Source of the DNA: Didemnitutus sp047777955
Lineage (GTDB): Bacteria; Verrucomicrobiota; Verrucomicrobiia; Opitutales; Opitutaceae
Length of the DNA: 64,000 nucleotides
Assembly (NCBI RefSeq): GCF_047777955.1
Contig: NZ_CP180537.1
Location: forward strand, 558,001-622,000
Reading direction: 5' to 3'
Position 1 is the stretch's first letter; each line of letters starts with the position of its first letter. The notes beneath the pieces were generated by a model. The model ran no database searches and was not told the DNA's origin. It saw nothing but the letters and a program-made list of their open reading frames with translations. Position numbers and translations under genes: made by a program. Shown piece after piece: positions 8,530 to 17,869 of this stretch.

Positions 8530-9740
8530 TGAACCGGCTTTGGTGGCTGCTTGAGCCGCGGTGGAGGCTCGTCTGGTTTCTCGCCCTGGCCTCGGCCGTG
8601 AATTTCGGCGACCGGTCGGCCATGTCCGCCGTGATGGCCGTGGTGCAGGCGGAATTCCGGCTCGATGACGTGCGGCTTGGGATGCTCGGCTCGGTCTTTC
8701 TGTGGAGCTACGCCCTCGGTTCGCCGATCGCGGGCTGGCTGGGAGACCGCTGGTCGCGGACGCAGCTCGTCGTGGGCAGTCTGGCCGTGTGGAGCGTGGT
8801 GGTGGCGTTAACGGCCTTGGCGGCCGGCTATCCGATGCTGCTTCTGCTCCGCTTTGCGCTCGGGGCGAGCGAGTGCCTCTTCCTGCCGGCGGCGATCGCG
8901 CTTATCGCCGCACATCATCCGGTGGAGACGAGAGCACGTGCGATGAGCCTGATTACGGTCGGGGCGAATGGCGGGATGATCGCCGGCGGCAGCCTCGCGG
9001 GGTCTTTCGCCGATCACGTGAGCTGGCGGGCGGGAATTTTCGTGCTGGGGCTCGCGGGCGTCGCCCTCGCGTTGTGTGCGCGGACGGCGTTGCCGAAATC
9101 GGTCTCGGCGATCACGGATGCGCCGCGGCAGTCGGCGATCGCGGCCGTGCGCGAGGTGTTGGGCGTGCCGGTCTACTGGCTGCTGCTGGGGGAGGCTTTG
9201 CTCTCCGGCGTCGGGGTCTGGATCTTCTTCACGTGGCTGCCGTTGTATTTTCGCGAGAGCTTTGGCCTGTCGTTGGGCGCGGCGGGCTTTGCCGGCACGT
9301 CCATCCTTCAGGTTTCCGTGGTTCTGGGCATGTTCGTGGGCGGCTGGGTCTCGGATCTCGTGGCGGCGAAGGCCCCGCACCGCCGGCTGCTCCTGTTCTC
9401 CGCCGGATATTTGGGCGCCGCGCCGTGCCTGCTGCTCTTCCTGGGCAGGCCGAGCTTCACCGTGGTTGCGGTCGCCGTGTCGGCGTTTTCATTCCTGCGC
9501 GGCTTTGCGCAATCGAACGAGCGGCCGACGCAATGTGAAGTGGTTGATGCCGCCCACCGGGCGACGGGCATCGGGATCATGAATGCCGTGGCGACGGGAG
9601 CGGGAGGCTGCGGCGTGCTGCTCGCCGGGATGCTGAAGCGCGAAATCGGACTGGGCGGCGTTTTTGCCGGGGTGTCGCTCTGCTACGTCGGGGCTGCGGT
9701 GCTACTCTTATTCGCCTTCGCGCTTCGCCGCCGACGTTAG
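8529..9740 (+). CDS. MFS transporter (anion/sugar-acid type)
   Basis: 403 residues from ATG 8529, again coupled by a TGATG overlap with the gene before. About twelve hydrophobic segments are visible. The conserved MFS loop 2-3 motif appears as 'GWLGDRWSR', and 'FGDRSAMSAVM' in TM1 resembles the anion:cation symporter/spinster branch (ExuT and NanT relatives). It is the last gene of the GntR-controlled operon and probably imports the substrate that the kelch protein conditions. It ends 51 bases before the 3' end of the convergent tmRNA gene. Confidence 0.85.
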   Translation: MNRLWWLLEPRWRLVWFLALASAVNFGDRSAMSAVMAVVQAEFRLDDVRLGMLGSVFLWSYALGSPIAGWLGDRWSRTQLVVGSLAVWSVVVALTALAAGYPMLLLLRFALGASECLFLPAAIALIAAHHPVETRARAMSLITVGANGGMIAGGSLAGSFADHVSWRAGIFVLGLAGVALALCARTALPKSVSAITDAPRQSAIAAVREVLGVPVYWLLLGEALLSGVGVWIFFTWLPLYFRESFGLSLGAAGFAGTSILQVSVVLGMFVGGWVSDLVAAKAPHRRLLLFSAGYLGAAPCLLLFLGRPSFTVVAVAVSAFSFLRGFAQSNERPTQCEVVDAAHRATGIGIMNAVATGAGGCGVLLAGMLKREIGLGGVFAGVSLCYVGAAVLLLFAFALRRRR

Positions 9741-9791
9741 CGGGCTGGCTCAGTTGCCCGCCGCAATTGTCCTAGGGCAGAGCGATGAAAA

Positions 9792-10145
9792 TGGTGGAGG
9801 TGAGGGGAGTTGAACCCCTGTGCCCCGGGCCTTCGCGCGCCGCATCTACCGGTGTAGGGTCAGATTTGAATCTCGCCTCGGGCGCGCGTTGACCCGCGCT
9901 CGTCCCTCAGCCAGCCGTGGGTCGAAGATACGGCGGGCCCGTCACGACGGCCAAACCCGCTATTCCTGCTGTCGACGTTCCTATCCCCTAGCAGGAGTTA
10001 GAGTAGGAACGAGGCGGCCTTAGGCCGCCAGGGGCATTTCTTCGTAGGTGCCGTTTGTTTGTTTCGAAGGGAGATTTGCGAGCGACCCTCGACGCTCGAC
10101 CGGCAGCTGCGCACTCCAACCAAGGGTCGAATCCGGAACACCCCC
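9792..10145 (-). ncRNA. ssrA: Transfer-messenger RNA (tmRNA)
   Basis: 354 nt on the minus strand. The 5' end reads GGGGGUG then the tmRNA D-loop signature 'UUCCGGAUUCGAC' (10145 downward). The 3' end has a perfect T arm (AGGGG UUCAACU CCCCU), acceptor CACCUCC pairing with the 5' GGGGGUG (one G-U), and an encoded CCA (9792-9794). The tag frame ends at TAA 10020-10022 and its last eleven codons (10023-10055) spell NGTYEEMPLAA. The resume codon is not certain; it is at or just before the ACA/AAC codons at 10053-10058. The tail '-LAA' is the usual ClpXP degron. The RNA rescues stalled ribosomes with SmpB. Confidence 0.93.
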
Positions 10146-10284
10146 AAAAAATTGGGAATGACGGGCGACAGGTTTTGATGCGCCGTCAAAGAACAGGACG
10201 GTCAACCAATCACGCCGGCGCGGAAACGCAAGCGGTCGCTCGCCGCGCCTGCGGGACTCGCTGACGGCCGCGCCTTTCCGCGCG

Positions 10285-10746
10285 CTAGAGCAGCTCCGGG
10301 GTCACCAGCCAGCGGGCCGACCAGCCGTCGCCGCTGCGGTCGAGGCGGAGCGCGGCGCCCTTTTTCAAGCGGAAGCCGGCCGGCTCCGCCGGTCCGCCGA
10401 CCAGCAGCGAGGCCAGCGCGCTCAGGTGCGGATCGTGCCCCACGATCGCGACCGGCCGGTTCACGGCGCCGAGCCGGCGCGCGGTGACGGCGGGATCGTC
10501 CTCGGGCTTGAGGCCGCTGATCTCCGTCAGCGGCGCGCCGCTTTTCAGGCGCCGGCGGAGCTCCGCGGCGGTCTCGCGGGAGCGGACGAGCGGGCTGTGC
10601 CAGATCTCGGCGACGTCCAGGGCGGACGCGGTGCGCAGAAAGCGGGCGAGGCGGCGGATTTGCGCGCGACCCTTCCGACTGAGGGGCCGGGCCTGGTCGG
10701 GCCGGCCGTCCTCGGCGTGGGCGTGGCGGATGAGGTAGAGGTGCAC
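10285..10746 (-). CDS. sixA: Phosphohistidine phosphatase SixA
   Basis: 153 residues from a GTG start at 10746, 8 bases after the stop of the GH3-family gene. Histidine-phosphatase fold with the catalytic 'LIRHAHAEDG' (RHG motif) at residues 4-13, 'SPLVRSRETA' in the middle and the second histidine in 'IVGHDPHLSAL'. In E. coli SixA dephosphorylates phosphohistidine on phosphotransfer proteins (ArcB HPt, NPr). The length matches the family (about 150-170). No upstream ATG fits; the frame runs open through the preceding gene but out of frame with it, so the GTG is the natural start. Last gene of the minus-strand group. Confidence 0.88.
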   Translation of the reverse strand: MHLYLIRHAHAEDGRPDQARPLSRKGRAQIRRLARFLRTASALDVAEIWHSPLVRSRETAAELRRRLKSGAPLTEISGLKPEDDPAVTARRLGAVNRPVAIVGHDPHLSALASLLVGGPAEPAGFRLKKGAALRLDRSGDGWSARWLVTPELL

Positions 10747-10754
10747 GCGGGCGG

Positions 10755-12354
10755 TCAGGAAACGGGGAAGAACCGCGCGAGGGTGTCGGCGATCTGGCGG
10801 TCGGAGCGGCAGCGCGGAGTCTTGTGCTGCCCGCCCCACTTGCCGGCGTGCCGGAGCCACTGCTCGAAGCCGCCCGCGGGCACCGGGCGCACCAGCGGCA
10901 GATCGAGTCCGCGCCCGGCACGCTTGGCGGCGTAGTCGTCGTTGCATGCGGCGAGCTCGCGGTCGAGCGAGGCGGCGAAGGCCTCCCGTTGCCCCTCCTC
11001 CGGGGCCTCGCCGCGAAACTCGATCCACCATTCGTGGCGGCCGACGGCGCGGGTGCCGGCGGCGGGGAACAGGGGCGCGACATGGAAGTTCTCCACCGAC
11101 GCGCCATGCAGACGGCAGGCGCGGGTGAGGGCGTCGGTGATTTCCCGCTCGATGACGTGTTCGCCGAACGCGCTGAGCTGGAGCTTGGTGCGGCCGACGT
11201 AGACGAGCCGCGGCGGCGCCACGCTGACGAAGCGCACGAGGTCGCCGATCACGTAGCGGACGAGGCCGGCGGGAGTCGTCAGCAGCAGCGCGTAATCGAC
11301 GCCCGGCCGCACGCCCGCGAGCGGCACGGCGCGGGCGGCGGTGCGCACGGGGTCGCTCTCGTCGTAGTCGGCGAACGGCACGAACTCGTAGAAGATGCCG
11401 TGGTCCGCCAGCAGGCGCAGGCCGCTGTCCTCGGTGTCCTGCGCCGCGATGAAGCCCTCGGAGGCGGGATAAACCTCGTGGCGCCGCGCCGTGGGGCCGA
11501 AGGCGCGCTGCAATTCCGCGAGGAACGGCTCCACCGGCACGCCGCCGTGGACGACGCACGCGAGATTCGGCCACAGTTCGGCGAGCGACTCCGGGGTGCG
11601 CCCGGTGTGCCGCCGGGCGGTTTCCCGCAGGGCGTCGGCCAGCACCAGCAGCCAGCTCGGGATGCCGGCGACGAGGGTGATGTCGCGGTTCCAGGTGCGC
11701 TCGGCGATGGCGCGGACCTTCGCCGGCCAATTCTCCATCCGCGCGATCTCGCGGCCGGGTTCGTAAAGCTGGCGCTCGGCCCACCAGGGCAGGTTCAGCG
11801 CGGTGATGCCGCTGAGGTCGCCCGCGTGGATCGGCGGCGTGACGCCCGGCAGGGGCACGAGGCCGGTGCTGCCGCCGAGGAAGAGGTGCCGGCCGCGGAA
11901 GAGGCGGCCGTCGCCCGTGCGCAGCGCGTGGAAAAAGAGCGCGTCGAGCCCGGCGGCGCGGAAGTGGGCGAGCATCGCGGCGTTCACCGGGAGCCATTTC
12001 GACGGGCCGGCGGTCGTGCCCGAGGAAACGGCGAAGTGGGCGCAGCGGCCGGGGTGCAGGACGTCGCGCTCGCCGCGCTTCATCCGCTCGAGGTAGGGGC
12101 GAAGCCCTCGTAGCCGCGCGGTTCGATGCGCGTGCGGAAGTGCTCGTAGGACATGCCCGCCGCGAGGCCGTGGTCGCGACCGAAGGCCGTCGGCGCGAGC
12201 GTGCGCACGAGCCGGGCCAGGACCGCGTCCTGCGCGGCGGTGCCGTCGCCCTGGGCGGCCAGGCGGTGGCCGGTGCGCGCAGCGAGCCGGCGGCCGATGG
12301 CGCCGGCGAACTGGCCGGCGAGCGACGGGGTCGGGGGGCGAAGGCGGCGGGCAT
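10755..12354 (-). CDS. GH3 auxin-responsive-like acyl-acid amido synthetase (two apparent frameshifts)
   Basis: Adenylate-forming enzyme of the plant-GH3-like family, found in scattered bacteria; relatives join acyl acids to amino acids using ATP. The intact part (12083 to 10755) carries the ATP motif 'AVSSGTTAGPSKW', 'VYPASEGFIAAQ' and 'YALLLTTPAGLVRYVIGD'. The N-terminus continues upstream only if two bases are restored. With one more G in the run at 12096-12099, '...EPRGYEGFAP' joins 'YLERMKRGERDV'. With one more G in 12327-12338, 'MPAAFAP' (ATG 12354) joins 'SLAGQFAGAIGRRLA'. The restored protein is about 533 aa, normal for the family. It starts 2 bases after the hydrolase stop. The natural substrate is unknown. 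Confidence 0.8.
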
Positions 12355-12356
12355 GG

Positions 12357-13450
12357 TCAGGCGGCGCGGGCGGCGCTCTCCCGGATGAGGCGGTAGAGCC
12401 GGGCGAGGTGCGGCTCGAAGTTGCGCGAATGGAAGATCAGGGAGGCGTGCTGCACGGGATGGTCGGCGTGGTTGGTCACGACGACGCAGCGGCCCGCGGG
12501 CAGCCAGGCGCGGGTGCGCTGGCTGAACTCGCGCCAGGTCGGGGCGTTTTCCTGGAGCACGGCGCTCTCCTTCTCGGCGTAGAGCACGAGGGCCGGGCCG
12601 GCGAAGAGGACGCGCGGCTCGCCCGGTTCGGGGAAGAGGCTCAGCGCGCGCACGCGCTCGAACGCGCCGGCGGCGTCGATGGCGTTGATGCTGCCGACGA
12701 CGGCGGCGCGCAGGCGGCGGGTCTCGGCCCGGGTGAGAAGAAAGCGCAGCGCCGACTGGTTCTGCGCGCCCGATTCGAACATCCGCAGGAAGACGCTGCG
12801 GGACTTCTCCACGATCGCGCCGTCGGGGCGCCGCCGCCGCGCAGGTAGGGCAGCAGCACGCGGCCGAGGAGCGTGGTGGGCTTGGGCGCGCGCACGTCGA
12901 TCAGGTCGGCGGTGCAGGCGACCGGGCTGACCAGCGTGAGGCCGGCGAGCGGGAGCGTCTCGCCGCGCGCCGCGGCGCGACGCAGCAGCTCGAGCACGAG
13001 CCCGGCGCCGAAACTCACCGCGATGAGCGCCGGGCGTTGGCCGCGGAGGGTCGCGATCTCGGCGATGAGGTCCTCGAGCTGGGCGAGGAAGAGATCGGTC
13101 GAGAACCCGCGGCGCGGGTAGTTGAAGTAGAACACGCTGCCGTGGCGCAGCAGGCCGCCACGGAGAAGGTAGAACGCCTCGGTGGCGTCGGGCACGAAGC
13201 CCCCGACGACGATCGCGGGCAGGGCGCCGCCGCGTTCCTCGACGCGCACCTGCGCACGCGCCTGCGGGCCGACGAGGCCGGAGGCGAGCAGCGGCGCCTG
13301 GCGGGCGGTCACCCGGGGCGGGTGCTCGAGCGCGCGGGGCGGACGGAGCTTGTAGCCGGTGGTGCGGAGCAGGGCCTGGAAGGGCGCGGCGGTCTGCTGC
13401 GAGAGGCGCGCGAGCGCCGGGAACGGAGGCAGGAAGCGGGAGGCGTGCAT
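12357..13450 (-). CDS. Alpha/beta-hydrolase fold protein (one apparent frameshift)
   Basis: From ATG 13450 (minus). The first part has 'PAIVVGGFVPDATEA' and 'GSVFYFNYPRRGFS', typical of the first strands of an alpha/beta hydrolase, then a nucleophile elbow 'IAVSFGAGLVLELL' (A-x-S-x-G). The frame breaks at the G run 12825-12828: one added base joins 'VLLPYLRGGGAP' to 'DGAIVEKSRSVFLRMF'. The second part continues to TGA 12357-12359 and includes 'VLFAGPALVLYAEKES' and His-rich 'TNHADHPVQHASLIFHS'. No signal peptide. It sits directly before the GH3 synthetase, so an acyl or ester substrate in common is plausible. Restored length about 364 aa; the function is not recognised more closely. Confidence 0.72.
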
Positions 13451-13564
13451 GGGCCGCCGGCAGCCTACGCCGCGCGCGGCGCGGCGGGGCAAAGCCAATC
13501 CGCGTGCGTCACCGCGGTTTCACCTGGCCGTGACCAGATCGACGCAATCCGCCGGCGGCCGCGC

Positions 13565-15039
13565 TCAGTCCGCCAGCGCGGCCTCGATCTGCCGGGCCGC
13601 GGTGCTGAGGACCTCGATGCGGGCGAAGCGCTTGTCGTCGGCCGGCACGAGGTGCCACGGCGCGGCCCGGCGGTCGGTGAGCGCGAGCATGTCGCCGACG
13701 GCGATCTCGTAGGCGGCGCGCTGGCGGCGGTTGCGCCAGTCCTCGGCGTTCAGCTTGTGGCGCTTGTGCGGCGTGGTCTCGCGCTCGCGGAAGCGGCGGA
13801 GCTGCTCGGCGTGCGAGATGTGCAGCCAGAACTTGATGACGATGACGCCGTGGTCGGTGAGCTCCTTTTCGAAGGCGTTGATCTCGCCGAACGCGCGGCG
13901 CCAGTCGTCCGCGCGGCAGAAGCCCTCGACGCGCTCGACCAGCACGCGGCCATACCACGAGCGGTCGAATACGGTGCAGCGTCCGTCGCGCGGGATGTCG
14001 CGCCAGAAGCGCCAGAGGTAGTGCGCGTGCTTTTCCTCGGGCGTGGGCTTGGCCACGGGGATGACGCGGTAGTCGCGCGGGTCGGCGGCGCTGGTGAGCC
14101 GGCGGATGGCGCCGCCCTTGCCGGCGGCGTCCCAACCCTCGAAGACGAAGACGACGGCGCGCCGCGCCTGGAAGGCGGAGCGCAGCGCGAGGCCGAGGCG
14201 GCCCAGCCACTTGTCGCGCAGGGCGTCGTAGGCCGACTCGGCCATCTCCTGGTCGAGGCGGAGCGCGCGCAGGCGGCGGAGGCCGGACGGGCGCAGCGGC
14301 TGTAGGCTCCGCGGCGGCGCGGGGGCTGGAGCCGGGCGAGCGCGCGCCGGTGCGCGGCCACGCGGGCGAGGAGCAGGCGTCCGACCTCGAGGTCGCGGCG
14401 GCGCTCGTCCTCCGCGTCGATCGCCGTCCAGCGCGCGCCGGGCTGGCTGGTCTTCCGGCGGATGAGCGCGGCGGTCTTCTCCAGCCGGCGGTAGATGCGG
14501 TGGTGGTGCCAGTCCTCGTCGGTGACGCGCCACGCGGTGGCGGGGTCCGCGCGCAGGGTGCGCAGGCGCCGGCCCTGCGCCTCCTCGGAGAGGTGGAGCC
14601 AGACCTTCACGACCAGCGTGCCGCCGTCGACGAGCTGCCGCTCGAAGGCGCGGATGCGGCCCGCCTCGTCGGCGACGTGCTCGAGCGCGCGCTTGTTGCG
14701 CGCCTCCTCCCGGAGCGTCTCGGTATACCAGGAGCCGGCGTAGAGCCCGATGCGGCCCATGGCCGGCAGGTCGCGCCAGAGGCGCCACTGGTGCGGGCGC
14801 TGCTCCTCCTCGGCGGTCGGCGCGTGCCACGAGAAGGTCTCGACCCCGCGCGGATCGAGCCACTCGGCGAGCGTCTGGAGGAGGATGCCGCGGCCCGCGC
14901 CCTCGGGGCCGGCGACGATCAGCAGCACCTTGAACGGCGCATGCTTGAGCGCGACCTGCATCTGGACGAGCTGCTCGCGCAGCTCGCCCGCCTGAAGCTT
15001 GTATTCGCTGCGGGTGATTTTCCGCCGACGCGACGCCAT
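13565..15039 (-). CDS. pap: Two-domain PPK2 kinase, polyphosphate:AMP phosphotransferase type (one apparent frameshift)
   Basis: Restored length is about 491 aa from ATG 15039, matching class II PPK2 enzymes (Pap), which phosphorylate AMP to ADP with polyphosphate. The N-terminal domain has a degenerate P-loop 'GPEGAGRG' (44-51) and 'YAGSWYTETLREEA'. The C-terminal domain has the canonical Walker A 'EGWDAAGKGG' (about 300-309), 'DRSWYGRVLVERVEGF' and 'VIKFWLHIS'. As in Pseudomonas Pap, the second domain is likely the active one. The frames switch at the G run 14321-14325; one more base joins 'ARLQPPAPPRSLQPL' to 'RPSGLRRLRALRLDQEM'. Cytoplasmic. First gene of the minus-strand group ending in sixA. 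Confidence 0.87.
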
Positions 15040-15104
15040 GCGCTAGTGAATGCGGCGCGGCGCGGCCGGGGCAACCGTTTCCTGCCGCGGGAATGTTACA
15101 ATGC

Positions 15105-16238
15105 TCAGCTCGCCACCACGCGGCGGTAGAGCGCCTCGTAGCGCGGCACCACGGCGGCGGCGGAGAACCGCTCGCGGGCGCGCGTGCGGCCGGCGGCGCC
15201 GAGCGCGGCGCGGCGGGCGGGGTCGCGGAGCAGCGCCTCGATCTTGGCCGCGAGCGCGGCGGTGTCGCCGAACGGCGCGAGCACGCCGGTCTCGCCGTCG
15301 CGCGTGACCTCGGGGATGCCGCCGACGGCGAACGCGGCGCTGGGAATCCCGACGCTCATCAGCTCGAGGATGCTCAGGCAGAAGCTCTCCACCTCGGAGG
15401 TGAACAGGCCGAGGTCGGCGGCCTGGAGGTAGTCCTCGATGTCGGTCACGCGCTCGCGGATCACGACGCGCTCTCCCAGGCCGCGGCGGGCCGCCTCTGC
15501 GGCCAGGCGGGCGCTGTCGGCGCCGGCGAGGATGACGAGCTTGCAGGGCAGGCGCGGCTGGAGGCTGGCGACGGTGTCGAGGAGGAGGTCGGTGCGCTTG
15601 AGCGGACGGAGGTTGGAGAGGTGGAGGAGCATGGCCTCGCCGGGCGCGAGGCCGAGGTCGCGCCGGATCTCCTCGCGGCGGTGCGAGGGGGCGTGGGGCT
15701 CGAAGAAGTTGTGGATGACCTCGATCGGCCGCTGCACGCCGAGCAGGCGGACGGTCTCGGCGCGCATGAACTCGGAGACGGTGGTGATGGCGTCGGAGTG
15801 CTCGAGGGCGTGGCGGATGGCCGGGCCGTAGCCGGGATCGCGGCCGAGCAGCGTGGTGTCGGTGCCGTGGAGCGTGGTGATGATGCGCAGGCGGTGCTCC
15901 TCGTGCAGCATGGCGCGCGCGAGGATCGCGGCGGTGGCGTGCGGCACGGCGTAGTGCACGTGCAGCAGGTCGAGCGCGTGCTGTTTCGCCACCTCGGCCA
16001 TCTTGACCGAGAGCGGCAGCGTGTAGTCCGGGTATTTGAAGAGGTCGTAGCTGTTGACGGCGACGGGATGGAAGAACACCCGCGGGCCCTGCGGCATGCG
16101 GAACGGCTGCTCGTAGCTGATGAAGTGGATCTCGTGCCCGCGCGCGGCCAGTTCCTCGCCCAGCTCGGACGCGAGGATGCCGCTGCCGCCGACGGACGGG
16201 TAGCAGGTGAGGGCGAGTTTCAGCGGGCGGTCGGGCAT
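15105..16238 (-). CDS. bshA: N-acetyl-alpha-D-glucosaminyl L-malate synthase BshA
   Basis: 377 residues from ATG 16238. GT4 glycosyltransferase that makes GlcNAc-malate, the first step of bacillithiol synthesis. Seen are the BshA N-terminal signature 'CYPSVGGSGILASELGEEL', 'HVHYAVPHATAA', 'TLHGTDTTLLG', and the nucleotide-sugar motif 'ESFCLSILELMSVGIPS'. Length is normal (about 375-380). It is the last gene of a minus-strand locus that also holds bshB1 and a BshC-like gene, which makes the assignment firm. The gap to bshB1 is 102 bases. Confidence 0.93.
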   Translation of the reverse strand: MPDRPLKLALTCYPSVGGSGILASELGEELAARGHEIHFISYEQPFRMPQGPRVFFHPVAVNSYDLFKYPDYTLPLSVKMAEVAKQHALDLLHVHYAVPHATAAILARAMLHEEHRLRIITTLHGTDTTLLGRDPGYGPAIRHALEHSDAITTVSEFMRAETVRLLGVQRPIEVIHNFFEPHAPSHRREEIRRDLGLAPGEAMLLHLSNLRPLKRTDLLLDTVASLQPRLPCKLVILAGADSARLAAEAARRGLGERVVIRERVTDIEDYLQAADLGLFTSEVESFCLSILELMSVGIPSAAFAVGGIPEVTRDGETGVLAPFGDTAALAAKIEALLRDPARRAALGAAGRTRARERFSAAAVVPRYEALYRRVVAS

Positions 16239-16340
16239 GACGGGACGAATTCTGACTAAACGCGAAGACGCGAAGAGGCGAAGAAGTTCCCTGACGTGCT
16301 GCGCGCCATCACCGCTTTGCGTTTCATGGGGGATTTCCGA

Positions 16341-17059
16341 TCAGAAGCGCCGCGCGCCGCGGGCGATGTCGCTCAGCGAGTGGAAGACGAGCGGGTCGTT
16401 CGGCCAGAGCAGCTGGGCGTGGGCGACGCCGGCGTTGAGGCCGTGGACGCGGGCGCGGGCGAGCTGGAGCTCGACGTAGTTGCGGGTCTTCATCTGCGAG
16501 GCGTGCGCCTCCATGGCCTTGGTCCACGCGGTCATGATCGGCTTGTCGGAGATGTCGATCACGACCGGCGAGACATCGCGCGGTTCCGCGCCGGGGCCGA
16601 GGGCGTAGAAGAAAAGCTGGCCGACAGCGTGCGGCGTCTGGGCCTTGAGCTCGGCGACGCCGCCGTAGCGGGCGATGCGCGTGGCGTCGCGCACGAGCTG
16701 GCCGAGGCGCCAGTGGTCCGGGTGCTGGTTGGGCTCGGGCGTGGGCGCGAGGACGATGCCGGGGCGGACCGCGCGGATGACGGCGGCGAGCCGGAGCGCG
16801 TGGGCGTTGCGGAGGTCGAGGTGCGAGTCGCCGTCGAGGTCGACGAACTCGAGCTTGGCGCCGAGGAGCTTGGCGGCCTTCTCGGCCTCCCGGGCGCGCT
16901 CGGCCGGCGTGCCGTTGGTGCCGGCCTCGCCGTGCGAGCAGACGGCGAAGTGCGCCGGGCGGCCGGCCTGGGTCTCGCGGGCGACGATGCCGCCGGCGCC
17001 GAACTCGATGTCGTCGGGATGCGCGCCGAAGGCGAGAAGGGAGCGGTCGAGAGGTTCAT
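16341..17059 (-). CDS. bshB1: Bacillithiol biosynthesis deacetylase BshB1 (start probably misread)
   Basis: PIG-L/LmbE-type zinc deacetylase that removes the acetyl group from GlcNAc-malate. Motifs: zinc ligands in 'FGAHPDDIEFG', 'SHGEAGTNGTP', and His in 'PNQHPDHWRLG'. The family frame has no ATG before 'LLAFGAHPDD'. ATG 17059 followed by 'NLSTAP' joins it only if one base is added in the G run at 17039-17041; this gives 239 aa, the usual length. A GTG about 55 bases upstream, inside the preceding gene, is the alternative without a shift. It lies between bshA and the BshC-like gene on the same strand. Confidence 0.88.
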
Positions 17060-17095
17060 GCGGCGGGAGAGATTGGGGGCGGAAAGCAACAAAGG

Positions 17096-17869
17096 TCAGG
17101 ACGGGAACTCGGCCCACGCCTCGTCGGATCGCTCGATGGCATCGCGGGGCACGAAGGCGATCTCGGGGGCGTCGGCGGGGTTGAGGTAGGCCTGCTCGCC
17201 CGCGCCGCAGATGTAGTGCGTGCAGTGGATGACGGACTGCATCCAGCGCAGGCGGCTGTCGCGCGTCGGGCTGACCTGCGCCTTCGCGAACGGCTGGGCG
17301 GCAAGCGTGACGTAACTGCTGCCGCCCTCGTGGAGCTTGAGCACGCCGTCGAGTAGGCGGGCGCGGACGATCTCGCCCTGGTGCGGCACGTCGACGAAGC
17401 ACTCGGCGATGTCGCACGCGGCCTCGCGCACGGCGCGGTCGCCGGAGCGCACGACCCGCACGCCGTCGAGCAGGCCCATCGCGCGATACATCTCGAGGCA
17501 GAAGTCGGCGACGTTGTCGGCGCGGACGGCGCGGAAGGCCTCGAGCGCGCGCGGCGCGACGTAGGCGCCGAGCTCGCGCGCGGTGTGGGGCTGCCAGTCG
17601 GCCGGGATGCGCTTGAGGAAGAGCGGGGAGAACTTGCGCTGGAGCTTGTTCGCGAAGGCGAAGTTCAGCGTGTGCGGGGCGTCGGTCTTGTGGTGGCGCA
17701 GCGTCGTCTGCGTCTCCCGCGGGTCGTGGTCGCTGTCGTGGTAGAAGAACACGATCTCGCCGCCGATCTCCCGCTGGAGCCGGCGGGCGGTGACGAACTT
17801 GGCGTAGAGGAAGCGCCGCGGGAGGATGCCGCAGGGTTGCTGGCCGAAGCAGATGACGGGCGTGCTCAT
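17096..17869 (-). CDS. Short BshC-like protein in the bacillithiol locus
   Basis: 257 residues from ATG 17869, overlapping the symporter stop (ATGA). I recognise BshC-type pieces. 'CFGQQPCGILPRRFLYAKF' (residues 8-25) resembles the 'TGQQ..LFGGP..T.YK' opening of BshC. 'EIVFFYHDSDHDPRE' (38-52) resembles its 'PVFW.ATEDHDF.E' strand. 'YICGAGEQAYL' (219-229) resembles 'YIGGGGE.AY'. BshC adds cysteine to GlcN-malate as the last bacillithiol step and is normally about 530-550 aa, so this is half length. There is no sign of a truncating frameshift: start and stop fit both neighbours. No signal peptide. The match is by eye only. Confidence 0.6.
   Translation of the reverse strand: MSTPVICFGQQPCGILPRRFLYAKFVTARRLQREIGGEIVFFYHDSDHDPRETQTTLRHHKTDAPHTLNFAFANKLQRKFSPLFLKRIPADWQPHTARELGAYVAPRALEAFRAVRADNVADFCLEMYRAMGLLDGVRVVRSGDRAVREAACDIAECFVDVPHQGEIVRARLLDGVLKLHEGGSSYVTLAAQPFAKAQVSPTRDSRLRWMQSVIHCTHYICGAGEQAYLNPADAPEIAFVPRDAIERSDEAWAEFPS

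Noticed and set aside
3573..9740. Canonical sialic acid (Neu5Ac) catabolic locus
   Set aside because: There is a NanM-like protein, but no NanA lyase, NanK kinase or NanE epimerase; the aldolase is HpaI type.
10285..12354. One continuous minus-strand frame seemingly fusing sixA to a 500-residue N-terminus
   Set aside because: The upstream part is out of frame with the real GH3 enzyme and has no recognisable domain; only the last 153 residues are genuine.
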